Of a stretch of 34,864 nt of DNA, positions 9,119-16,850 are shown piece by piece; the stretch's first letter is position 1; each line of letters starts with the position of its first letter. The translations under genes and the position numbers were made by a program. The stretch is from UBA10183 sp041653835 (GTDB lineage Bacteria; Omnitrophota; Gorgyraeia; Gorgyraeales; Gorgyraeaceae), in the NCBI GenBank assembly GCA_041653835.1, contig JBAZEP010000016.1:1-34864 (forward strand). The letters run 5' to 3'. The notes beneath the pieces are model-generated. The model did not search any database, was not told the DNA's origin, and saw only the letters and a program-made list of their open reading frames with translations.

Positions 9119-9817
9119 ATGAAGTTGAGCAGAACAATGTTTATCGCATGCATAGCTATCCTTGGCATGTTTTTTATGGCGCAATCAAGCTACGCATACC
9201 AGGCGATGGCCAATCTTAACCAGCAGACAGACGGCACAGACGTGGTTAAAAAGGTAGAAGATACCGTGAAAAACACGCAAGACGGCAAAAAACTGGCTTC
9301 CAATGCCACGGTATTCGGAGCAGACCTTATAAGCGAACTCCAAGGCAACAAGGCTGTCGCGGAGATTAAGTTGAATGGGGCTGATTTAAACAGCGTTGTA
9401 AGCAATGTTACCAGCCCGGTAGATTATATCATAGGCATGGCATCCGTCAGATTGGCAGGAGCCGATGTTACCAAAGACGGTAACGCGTATAATTTTTCGG
9501 ATTCAACGGTAAATCCCGTGTTGTTCAGCGAAAAATTTGTTACCGGAGAGAAACAGCCGTATTTCATTGGAGCCGTGAGCGTCATGCCGCCCAGTCAAAT
9601 AGCCGTTATTGTAGCTATCAACATGACTCCGGAAGAAATAAAGAAAAGTATTGAAGACAAGGTAGATATGGGGAAAGTAATCATCGTACAGGCACTGACA
9701 ACAGAATCACAGCAGGCATATAACACCTTGTTTGATGAATACAAAGAAGGTTTTTCTCTTAAAACGCTGGACAATAATAATCCTAATGTAATCAAGGCGT
9801 TGCAAGGCACGATATAA
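9119..9817 (+). CDS. Secreted protein of unknown function
   Basis: Not recognised. A clear signal peptide (about 1-26, cut after SSYA) is followed by a 206-residue mature protein without cysteines, obvious repeats or membrane segments. The GGAGG ribosome site is strong. It sits 15 bases downstream of the exported protein at 7637 and is closed by an intrinsic terminator at 9840, so the two genes form a bicistronic secreted unit. The mature part has alternating short strands and helices and includes VIVAINMTPEEIKKSIEDKV at about 161-180, but no motif I can name. Confidence 0.75.
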   Translation: MKLSRTMFIACIAILGMFFMAQSSYAYQAMANLNQQTDGTDVVKKVEDTVKNTQDGKKLASNATVFGADLISELQGNKAVAEIKLNGADLNSVVSNVTSPVDYIIGMASVRLAGADVTKDGNAYNFSDSTVNPVLFSEKFVTGEKQPYFIGAVSVMPPSQIAVIVAINMTPEEIKKSIEDKVDMGKVIIVQALTTESQQAYNTLFDEYKEGFSLKTLDNNNPNVIKALQGTI

Positions 9818-9839
9818 GTATAATCTGTCAGTTAGATAT

Positions 9840-9886
9840 AACCCCGTACGCTGTTGAAAAAAGCAGCGTGCGGGGTTTATTTTTTT
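9840..9886 (+). terminator. Intrinsic (Rho-independent) terminator
   Basis: Fourteen-base arms AACCCCGTACGCTG (9840-9853) and CAGCGTGCGGGGTT (9864-9877) pair with one G-T wobble around a 10-base A-rich loop, and a run of Ts follows. It lies upstream of the trpBA promoter, so it ends the secreted-protein unit and is not a trp attenuator. Confidence 0.88.
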
Positions 9887-9892
9887 GTTCTA

Positions 9893-9921
9893 TTGACACC
9901 TCACCTTTTTTTCTATATAAT
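9893..9921 (+). promoter_or_regulatory. Consensus sigma70 promoter for trpBA
   Basis: Exact consensus boxes TTGACA (9893-9898) and TATAAT (9916-9921) with the ideal 17-base spacer. The trpB ribosome site AGGAG (9935-9939) and ATG (9946) follow closely, leaving a leader of only about 18 bases, too short for an attenuator. Confidence 0.9.
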
Positions 9922-9945
9922 TTATATTCTATATAGGAGCTATAT

Positions 9946-11118
9946 ATGTTGCCTGACAGAAATGGAAAATTCGGGGTATTCGGAGGGAAGTTCGTTCCAG
10001 AAACCCTTATGGCCGCGCTTGGCGAACTGGAAAAAGAGTATAAAAAAGCTCAAAAAGACGCTAAGTTCAGGAAAGAATTGGATAGCCTGCTGAACTCTTA
10101 CGCGGGAAGGCCCACCCCTCTTTATCTTGCCGGGAATATATCCAAAAAAGCAGGCAGAAAAATATATTTGAAAAGAGAAGACCTTCTTCATACAGGCGCC
10201 CATAAAATAAACAATACCCTTGGCCAGGCGCTTCTGGCAGTCAAGATGGGCAAGAAGCGTGTCATAGCTGAGACAGGGGCGGGCCAGCATGGATTGGCCA
10301 CGGCTACCAGCGCGGCGTTGTTCGGGCTTTCATGCGATGTATATATGGGCGAAGAAGACATACACAGGCAGGCGCTGAATGTATTCAAGATGAAACTTTT
10401 AGGGGCGAGGGTAATACCGGTTTATTCCGGCAGCCGTACACTGAAAGACGCCACAAGCGAAGCCATAAGGGATTGGGTCACGAATGTAAAAGACACGTAT
10501 TACATAATAGGCTCCGCCATAGGCCCTCATCCGTATCCCATGATAGTCAGGGATTTCCAGTCGGTAATAGGAAGGGAGACAAAAAAGCAGATCCTTAAAT
10601 GTGAAGGAAGACTTCCCGATTATATGGTGGCGTGCGTAGGCGGCGGGAGTAACGCCATAGGATTTTTTCATCCATTTTTTAATACAAGCGTAAAACTTAC
10701 AGGCGTGGAAGCGGGCGGCCTCGGCATCAATACGGAAAAACACGGGGCAAGCCTTTGTAAAGGCGCGGTAGGGATTTTACACGGGACAAAGAGCTATCTT
10801 CTGCAGGATAAATTCGGCCAGGTAAAAATAGCCCATTCCATATCCGCGGGGCTTGATTACCCGGGAACAGGGCCGGAACATTCTTATTACAAGGACATTG
10901 CCAGGGCCGAATATACCGCGGTCAGTGACAAAGAAGCGCTTGAGGGATTCAGGATGCTGACCGAAGAAGAAGGCATTATCCCTGCGCTGGAATCGAGCCA
11001 CGCCTTGTATTACGCGGTAAAGAAATTGGCACCTAAAATAAAAAGGGGTAAGATCATAATCGTGTGTTTATCCGGCAGGGGGGATAAAGATATAGATATA
11101 GTTAAAGGTTTATGTTAA
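9946..11118 (+). CDS. trpB: Tryptophan synthase beta chain
   Basis: PLP enzyme that joins indole and serine into tryptophan. The PLP lysine is K87 in HTGAHKINN, preceded by KREDL, and the phosphate-binding loop GGGSNAIG is present. At 390 residues with the N-terminal GKFGVFGGKFVPETLM it is the standard TrpB1 type that pairs with TrpA, not the longer TrpB2. AGGAG lies six bases upstream. The stop overlaps the trpA start. No other trp genes are in the window, so the rest of the pathway must be elsewhere or absent. Confidence 0.98.
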   Translation: MLPDRNGKFGVFGGKFVPETLMAALGELEKEYKKAQKDAKFRKELDSLLNSYAGRPTPLYLAGNISKKAGRKIYLKREDLLHTGAHKINNTLGQALLAVKMGKKRVIAETGAGQHGLATATSAALFGLSCDVYMGEEDIHRQALNVFKMKLLGARVIPVYSGSRTLKDATSEAIRDWVTNVKDTYYIIGSAIGPHPYPMIVRDFQSVIGRETKKQILKCEGRLPDYMVACVGGGSNAIGFFHPFFNTSVKLTGVEAGGLGINTEKHGASLCKGAVGILHGTKSYLLQDKFGQVKIAHSISAGLDYPGTGPEHSYYKDIARAEYTAVSDKEALEGFRMLTEEEGIIPALESSHALYYAVKKLAPKIKRGKIIIVCLSGRGDKDIDIVKGLC

Positions 11119-11900
11119 ATCGCATAGATAGAAAATTCAGAGAACTGCGGAAAACCGGCAGGAAGGCATTTATCGCTTTTATAATGGCGGGAGACCCTTC
11201 TTTGGGAATTACAAGAAAGCTGGTTTCCGAGCTATCCGCCTCAGGCGTGGATATTATTGAACTTGGCGTGCCTTTTTCGGACCCCATAGCGGACGGCCCT
11301 ACTATCCAGAAGGCGGCGGAGCGCGGCCTTAAAAGCAAAACTACCCTGGCAGGCGTTTTTAACCTGGTCAGGAACGCCAGATCGGAAATAGATACCCCCA
11401 TAGTTTTTATGCTGTATTACAACCTGGTTTTTCATTACGGGCTCGGAAAGTTCGTAAAAGACGCGGCGCGCGCCGGCGTGGACGGTGTTATCATACCCGA
11501 TCTCCCAGTGGAAGAGTCCGGAGAATTGCGCGTGATCGCGGATAAATACGATTTTCCGGTGGTCCACCTGCTGGCGCCGACCAGTCCTTTGGAAAGGATA
11601 AAAAAGGCCGGAAACGCTTCAGCAGGATTTATTTATTATGTTTCGCTTACCGGCATAACAGGCGCTAGAAAGAAATTGCCTAAAGAGCTGACGGCGAATA
11701 TAAAAAACATAAAAAAGTTTGTCCGGATACCGGTTTGCGCGGGTTTTGGCATTTCGACCCATAGACAGGTAAAAGAAGTCCTCAAGGCCGCGGACGGGGT
11801 TATTGTGGGGAGCGCGATAGTGAAGGTAATAGAGGAGAATATTGGAAAGAAAGATTTGGTGAAAAAAGTAGGGAATTTCATAAGGAAACTAAAAAAATAA
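11112..11900 (+). CDS. trpA: Tryptophan synthase alpha chain
   Basis: Cleaves indole-3-glycerol phosphate to indole, channelled to TrpB. The catalytic pair E50 and D61 lies in IELGVPFSDPIADGP, and the C-terminal phosphate-binding stretch CAGFGIS / DGVIVGSAIV is present. The 262-residue length is typical. It starts inside the end of trpB (7-base overlap), indicating translational coupling. Its TAA stop forms the start of an inverted repeat (11898-11929). Confidence 0.97.
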   Translation: MLNRIDRKFRELRKTGRKAFIAFIMAGDPSLGITRKLVSELSASGVDIIELGVPFSDPIADGPTIQKAAERGLKSKTTLAGVFNLVRNARSEIDTPIVFMLYYNLVFHYGLGKFVKDAARAGVDGVIIPDLPVEESGELRVIADKYDFPVVHLLAPTSPLERIKKAGNASAGFIYYVSLTGITGARKKLPKELTANIKNIKKFVRIPVCAGFGISTHRQVKEVLKAADGVIVGSAIVKVIEENIGKKDLVKKVGNFIRKLKK

Positions 11901-11929
11901 AGGTTGGACCTTTAATAATTCAACCTTTA
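11898..11929. repeat. Inverted repeat starting at the trpA stop codon
   Basis: TAAAGGTTG (11898-11906, beginning on the stop codon) and CAACCTTTA (11921-11929) are exact complements around a 14-base loop; one further A-T pair extends them. The loop also holds ACCTTT (11908-11913), which can pair with the same left arm (AAAGGT), so two exclusive hairpins are possible. The manC ribosome site (11934-11938) follows directly. No T-run. Confidence 0.7.
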
Positions 11930-11943
11930 TGATAGGAGAATCT

Positions 11944-13002
11944 ATGTACGCAGTTATAATGGCCGGCGGCAAAGGCGAAAGGTTGTGGCCGAAGAGCGGG
12001 GCAGGCAAGGCCAAACATGTGATATCGCTCGGGACAAGGAATGTGATGATCCAGGAGACCATCAAGAGATTAAAAGAAAATTTACCCGCGGAAAACATAT
12101 TCCTCATAACCGCCAGAAACCAGTTTTCCAGCCTGAGACCTTACATAACAAGCCTTAAAAAAGAAAACATCATCCTGGAACCTTTCGGCAGGGATACCGC
12201 GCCCGCGATATGTCTCAGCGCCCTCATTCTCAAAAAGAGGTTCGGGGACGCGGCAATGGTTATTTTGCCCGCGGACCATATGATAAAAAACACAAAGGCA
12301 TTTTTCAAGGACCTTGTTTCCGCGGAGAAAGCCGCGGCTAAAGAGGGTAACCTTTTGACAATAGGCATAAAGCCGGCTTATCCTTCGGTCGGGTACGGAT
12401 ATATGGAAACCGGGAAAAAATTCCGGGGATATCTCGGCATAAAGAGATTTATAGAAAAGCCGAAAAGGGCAAGGGCCGAGGCATTTTATAGGAACAAAAA
12501 ATACCTATGGAACAGCGGGATATTTATATGGAAAACCAGTTCCATATTGAGCGCGATGAAAAAGTACATGCCGGACGTCTATTACAGCCTTGAGGACGCG
12601 GTCAGGTTCGAAGGAAAATCAGGCTATGCCCTGATGCTCGAAAATGAGTATTCCAGGTTTAAGCCGATATCGATAGATTACGCCGTAATGGAGCCCGCTT
12701 CAAAGAGCGAGCGCGGCAGGATCTTCTGCGTTAAATCGAATTTCGACTGGGTGGATATAGGGTCATGGTCGAGCGTCGAAGAAATATATGACAAAGATGC
12801 GGACGGGAATATCATGCTTTCTAACGCCAGCGTGATAGACGTGAAGAATTCCATTATAGTGGGGGACAAGGACCATAAGATAGGGGCCATAGGGCTTAAA
12901 AATATAATCATAGTCCAGACAAAGTCGGGCACGCTTGTCTGTGACAAGGCAAGGGCCCAGGAGGTAAAAGACCTGGTCAGGACATTCGGGGCTTTTAAAT
13001 AA
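11944..13002 (+). CDS. manC: Mannose-1-phosphate guanylyltransferase
   Basis: Makes GDP-mannose for surface polysaccharide. The nucleotidyltransferase signature MAGGKGERLWPKS opens the protein, followed by the FIEKP motif and the NSGIFIWK block. At 352 residues it is the short form without a C-terminal phosphomannose isomerase domain. I start it at ATG 11944 because AGGAG (11934-11938) sits five bases before it; an earlier ATG at 11929 has no ribosome site and falls within the inverted repeat. The phosphohexomutase at 15422 could supply mannose-1-phosphate. Confidence 0.92.
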   Translation: MYAVIMAGGKGERLWPKSGAGKAKHVISLGTRNVMIQETIKRLKENLPAENIFLITARNQFSSLRPYITSLKKENIILEPFGRDTAPAICLSALILKKRFGDAAMVILPADHMIKNTKAFFKDLVSAEKAAAKEGNLLTIGIKPAYPSVGYGYMETGKKFRGYLGIKRFIEKPKRARAEAFYRNKKYLWNSGIFIWKTSSILSAMKKYMPDVYYSLEDAVRFEGKSGYALMLENEYSRFKPISIDYAVMEPASKSERGRIFCVKSNFDWVDIGSWSSVEEIYDKDADGNIMLSNASVIDVKNSIIVGDKDHKIGAIGLKNIIIVQTKSGTLVCDKARAQEVKDLVRTFGAFK

Positions 13003-13003
13003 A

Positions 13004-13432
13004 ATGCATAGGATAATGGCGCTTGACTTCGGAGAGAAACGCATAGGCGTAGCCGTAAGCGACGCGATGAATATAATAGCCCAGGCCGTGGGTACGATAG
13101 AGCGCAGGGGTATAAAGCAAGATTTAAAGAAAATAGACACCCTGATACGGGAACACGGCGCGGCCGTGTTGCTCATAGGGCTGCCGCTCAATATGGACGG
13201 CACCGAGGGCAAGAGCGCGAAGCGCGCCATAGAGTTCGCGAACGAATTAAAAAAAGAGATCAGTATCCGCGTGGAAATGATAGACGAGCGCCTTACCACG
13301 GCGCAGGGCGAACGGATTTTTCTGGAAGCGGATATGTCCAGAAAGAAACGAAAAAAAAATCTTGATAAAATAGCGGCGCAGCTGATATTACAGGGCTACC
13401 TGGATTTACATGTACAAAAAAACAATTCTTGA
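13004..13432 (+). CDS. ruvX: YqgF/RuvX family nuclease (16S rRNA 5'-end processing / Holliday junction resolvase-like)
   Basis: RNase H-fold protein; family members mature the 16S rRNA 5' end in E. coli. The motifs LDFGEKRIGVAVSD (7-20, D8 metal-binding), GLPLNMDGTEG (59-69) and DERLTT (94-99) are all present, and 142 residues is typical. It begins one base after the manC stop and overlaps the next gene by 23 bases. Confidence 0.93.
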   Translation: MHRIMALDFGEKRIGVAVSDAMNIIAQAVGTIERRGIKQDLKKIDTLIREHGAAVLLIGLPLNMDGTEGKSAKRAIEFANELKKEISIRVEMIDERLTTAQGERIFLEADMSRKKRKKNLDKIAAQLILQGYLDLHVQKNNS

Positions 13433-14678
13433 TAACGGCCTGACACTCGTCACCAACCATATGAGCGCCATGGAATCCATGGCGATAGGCATATGGATAA
13501 GGGCGGGTTCCAGGAATGAAGATGAAAAGAATTCCGGCATGTCCCATTTTCTGGAACACATGCTTTTCAAGGGCACGCCTTCAAGAAGCTGCAGGAAAAT
13601 AAAGGAAGAAATAGAAGGCAGGGGCGGTTCCCTGAATGGCTTTACCGCGGAAGAGACCTCCTGTTTCCTGGCGAAAGTCAGTTTCAAACATACGGGCATA
13701 GCGCTCGAGGTTCTGTCCGATATGGTGCTGAACGCCGGCCTGGACAAAGACGAGCTCCAGCGGGAGCGAGGGGTCATTATAGAAGAGATAAAGATGTACC
13801 ATGACCTCCCCAGCCATCATGTACACGATTTGCTGACCGAGATCATGTGGCCCGGGAACCCGCTGGGTTTTTCCATAGCAGGTACAATGGACTCGGTAAG
13901 TTCCATCACGAAGGAAAATATGGCAAGGTACAGGGACTTACATTATACAGCGAAAAACATAGTCGTCGCCTTGTGCGGGAATATAGATCACAGCGCGATA
14001 GAGGACGATATCAGGGGTATATTCGCGGCGGCTCCCGATGCGGCATCCGCTTCTCCCGAGGCATTTCGCAGGGATCAGTCAAAACCCCGCATTAAGATCA
14101 TGCGCAAGGATACGGCGCAGACGCATTTATGCATAGGGCTTCATTCTTTCGGGAGGTCGCACGAAGACAGGTACGCGCTGGCGTTATTGCATGTTATCCT
14201 GGGCGGAAATATGTCATCCAGGTTATTTGAGAACATAAGGGAGCAAAAAGGCCTCGCGTATGAGATAGGCGCGGAGGTTAAAAAATATAACGAGACAGGC
14301 GCGTTCGTGGTACATGCCGGCACCGAACATAAGAAAGCCAAAGAGGCGGTCATCTGTATATTGGAAGAGTTGAAAAAGATCAAAGAAAAACAGGTCGCGC
14401 AAGATGAACTGAAGAGGGCGAAGGAGTTCTTTAAAGTCCAGTTGCTCATGGCGCTGGAAGATACGGTGGAACACATGCTGTGGCTTGGGGATCACGTTAC
14501 ATCATTGAACAAACTGCCGGACGCCAAGGAGATCATAAAGAAAGCCGATTCTGTAACGGCGGACGACATAATGCGCGTGGGCAGGGATATATTCAACGCT
14601 TCCGGGCTGAACATAGCCATGATAGGGGAGCTTGATGACGCGGAACAGAAAGAGATAGAAAAAAACCTGGATTTATAA
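13410..14678 (+). CDS. M16 family zinc peptidase (single-length, cytosolic)
   Basis: Processing-peptidase-like metalloprotease of the short bacterial M16B type (YmxG/PqqL-like). The inverted zinc motif H46-F-L-E49-H50 lies in GMSHFLEHMLFKGT, and the third ligand is E125 or E126 in RGVIIEEIKMY. There is no signal peptide, and 422 residues equals two half-domains. In Bacillus a similar gene follows pnp, but here the neighbours are ruvX and rpe. The start overlaps ruvX. Its substrate cannot be inferred. A second, exported M16 enzyme is encoded at 27593. Confidence 0.92.
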   Translation: MYKKTILDNGLTLVTNHMSAMESMAIGIWIRAGSRNEDEKNSGMSHFLEHMLFKGTPSRSCRKIKEEIEGRGGSLNGFTAEETSCFLAKVSFKHTGIALEVLSDMVLNAGLDKDELQRERGVIIEEIKMYHDLPSHHVHDLLTEIMWPGNPLGFSIAGTMDSVSSITKENMARYRDLHYTAKNIVVALCGNIDHSAIEDDIRGIFAAAPDAASASPEAFRRDQSKPRIKIMRKDTAQTHLCIGLHSFGRSHEDRYALALLHVILGGNMSSRLFENIREQKGLAYEIGAEVKKYNETGAFVVHAGTEHKKAKEAVICILEELKKIKEKQVAQDELKRAKEFFKVQLLMALEDTVEHMLWLGDHVTSLNKLPDAKEIIKKADSVTADDIMRVGRDIFNASGLNIAMIGELDDAEQKEIEKNLDL

Positions 14679-14688
14679 CGAGGTATTT

Positions 14689-15399
14689 ATGAATGACAAA
14701 ATATCCGTAGCTCCCAGCTTATTATCGGCGGATTTTTCAATACTCAAGGAAGAGATAAAAAAAATTGAAGAGTCGGGCGCGGACATGATACATCTCGATG
14801 TGATGGATGGGCATTTTGTCCCCAATATCACGATAGGGCCTTTGATAGTGGCTGCCTCAAGGAAATGCACTTCCATGACACTGGATACGCATCTTATGAT
14901 AGAAGAACCGCATAAATTCATCAAAGATTTCGCGGAAGCCGGGAGCGATATCATAACGATACATGCAGAGGCATACTCGTTGGAAGAAAACAGCAGCCAG
15001 CAGCCAGTAACCAGAAAAGGAACATCAAAAACAGCTGGAAAAGTCGATGAGAAAAGAATAATAGAAGTTTTAAAACAAATAAAATCCTATGGAAAAAAGG
15101 CCGGGATATCTTTAAATCCGGGTTCACCCCTGTGTATAGAAGGCGCGTTGAAAGACGCAGACATGGTTTTATTTATGTCGGTCCATCCGGGATTTGGAGG
15201 GCAGAGTTTTATAGAAAGCGTATTGCCGAAAATAAGGGCTTTGAGAAAAATATATTCCGGGAATATCGAGGTCGACGGCGGTATAAATGACAGAAACGCG
15301 AAGGCGGTCATTGACGCGGGCGCCAATATACTGGTAGCGGGGTCATACTTTTTCGGAGCCGAGGATAAAAAAGAAGCGGTAAGAAGATTACACGCATAA
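14689..15399 (+). CDS. rpe: Ribulose-phosphate 3-epimerase with an internal insertion
   Basis: Interconverts ribulose-5-phosphate and xylulose-5-phosphate. The TIM-barrel motifs are present: APSLLSADF (8-16), HLDVMDGHFVPN with H35, D37 and D40, DTHLM with H68, SVHPGFGGQSF, and the catalytic D196 in EVDGGIN. At 236 residues it is longer than usual (about 215-220), owing to a hydrophilic stretch at about 97-119, right after HAEA, where normal enzymes go straight into a helix. The underlying DNA contains CAGCAGCCAGCAGCCAG. A GAGG ribosome site precedes the ATG. It may work with the HPS domain protein at 24678. Confidence 0.94.
   Translation: MNDKISVAPSLLSADFSILKEEIKKIEESGADMIHLDVMDGHFVPNITIGPLIVAASRKCTSMTLDTHLMIEEPHKFIKDFAEAGSDIITIHAEAYSLEENSSQQPVTRKGTSKTAGKVDEKRIIEVLKQIKSYGKKAGISLNPGSPLCIEGALKDADMVLFMSVHPGFGGQSFIESVLPKIRALRKIYSGNIEVDGGINDRNAKAVIDAGANILVAGSYFFGAEDKKEAVRRLHA
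14980..15046. repeat. Low-complexity in-frame insertion within rpe
   Basis: The bases encoding residues about 98-119 include a short CAGCAGCCAG direct repeat and give a Ser/Gln/Lys/Thr-rich peptide absent from typical Rpe proteins. The frame is kept on both sides and all catalytic residues remain. Boundaries are approximate and judged from remembered family structure. Confidence 0.5.
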
Positions 15400-15421
15400 T
15401 AGAAAGGAAAGGACAGGCAAG

Positions 15422-16828
15422 ATGGGCATTAAATTCGGGACAGACGGATGGAGGGCGATAATTTCAGAGGATTTTACATTTGAAAATGTAAGGATAGCTT
15501 CGCAGGCGGTGGCGGACCATTTTAAAAAAGAAGGCGCGGTTTTTGTGATAGGCTATGATTGGAGATTTCTGTCCGAAAAATACGCCGAACTCGCTGCCGA
15601 GGTCCTGGCCGGAAACGGTATAAAGGTCATGCTTTCGGACAAGGCGGTCCCTACCCCGCTCGTAAGCTTTGCCATAAAAAATAAAAAGCTATCAGGCGGC
15701 CTGATGTTATCGGCAAGCCATAACCCCCCTTATTATAACGGCCTGAAGATAAAAGCGCCGTACGCCGGCACCGCTGACGAGGGGATCACTAAATCCGTGG
15801 AATCGCTCCTGGCAAAAAACCCGGTAAAGATCATGGAGCTTAAAAAAGGCCTTGAGTCCGGGATGATAATGCTCGGTGATCTGAAAAAAGATTACATGAA
15901 ATTCGCCAAGGCCTATGTGGACCTTAAGCGTTTAAAGGACGCGAAAATAAACGTGCTGGTCGACTGCATGCACGGGGTGGGAGACGGCTATATACCCGAG
16001 ATCCTGAAGGGCACAAAGATAAAGGTCACGCAGATGAGGACGGGCAGGGACGCGTTGTTCGGAGGCGTGAACCCCGAGCCTATTCCGAAAAACCTGGAAG
16101 CGCCTTTTAAGGCGATGAAGGACAAAAAAGCTAAATACGATATCTGTATAGTAAATGACGGGGACGCGGACAGGATAGGATCTGTTATCCCGGGCGGAAA
16201 GTTCATGGGCGCGGGCCAGATAATGGCGCTGTTATTGCTCCATTTCATAGAAGACAGGAAATGGAAAGGCGGGGTCGTAAAGACCGTATCGAATACCACA
16301 CTTATAGACCTTATAGCCAAAAAATATAACCTGAAGCTATACGAAACACCCGTCGGCTTCAAATACATATGCAGGCTGATGCTGGACGAAGATATCCTTA
16401 TAGGAGGGGAAGAATCGGGCGGCATAGGCGTGAAAAATTACATGCCCGAAAGGGACGGGATGCTTCTAGGCGCGCTTCTTGTCGAGATGATGGCGTACAG
16501 GAAGAAGGGAATATTGGAAATACTGAAAGATGTGGAAAAGGAATACGGCTCATTCGTTTATCAAAGGATAGACATGGAGTATCCTGACGATAAAAAGAAA
16601 AAACTGATGGAGTTGTTAAAGACCGATCCGCCGAAACAAATCTGCGGCAAAAACGTAAGAGAGGTAAAATCTTCCGACGGGCATAAATTCATAATGGAAG
16701 ACAATAGCTGGCTGATTTTGAGATTATCAGGGACAGAGCCCATTTTAAGGATATACGCGGAAGCCTCCAGCGAAAAAATAGCCAAGTCCTATCTGGATTT
16801 CGGTAAAAACCTCGCCCTCAGCCTATAA
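15422..16828 (+). CDS. Phosphohexomutase (phosphoglucomutase/phosphomannomutase family)
   Basis: Moves phosphate between C1 and C6 of hexose phosphates. Motifs in order: FGTDGWRAII (5-14), the phosphoserine loop SASHNPP with S99, the metal site DGDADR (246-251), the sugar-binding GGEESGGIG, and the phosphate-binding RLSGTEPILRIYAE. The 468 residues and the FGTDGW opening favour the PGM/PMM group over GlmM (FGTDGVRG, about 445 residues). With manC on the same run of genes, mannose-6-phosphate to mannose-1-phosphate is a plausible job, but glucose specificity is equally possible. Confidence 0.9.
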   Translation: MGIKFGTDGWRAIISEDFTFENVRIASQAVADHFKKEGAVFVIGYDWRFLSEKYAELAAEVLAGNGIKVMLSDKAVPTPLVSFAIKNKKLSGGLMLSASHNPPYYNGLKIKAPYAGTADEGITKSVESLLAKNPVKIMELKKGLESGMIMLGDLKKDYMKFAKAYVDLKRLKDAKINVLVDCMHGVGDGYIPEILKGTKIKVTQMRTGRDALFGGVNPEPIPKNLEAPFKAMKDKKAKYDICIVNDGDADRIGSVIPGGKFMGAGQIMALLLLHFIEDRKWKGGVVKTVSNTTLIDLIAKKYNLKLYETPVGFKYICRLMLDEDILIGGEESGGIGVKNYMPERDGMLLGALLVEMMAYRKKGILEILKDVEKEYGSFVYQRIDMEYPDDKKKKLMELLKTDPPKQICGKNVREVKSSDGHKFIMEDNSWLILRLSGTEPILRIYAEASSEKIAKSYLDFGKNLALSL

Positions 16829-16850
16829 TAGCGCTAACGGGTATTGATTT

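Noticed and set aside
9840..9886. Possible trp attenuator
   Set aside because: The hairpin lies upstream of the trpBA promoter, so it is not in the trp transcript; it is the terminator of the preceding gene.
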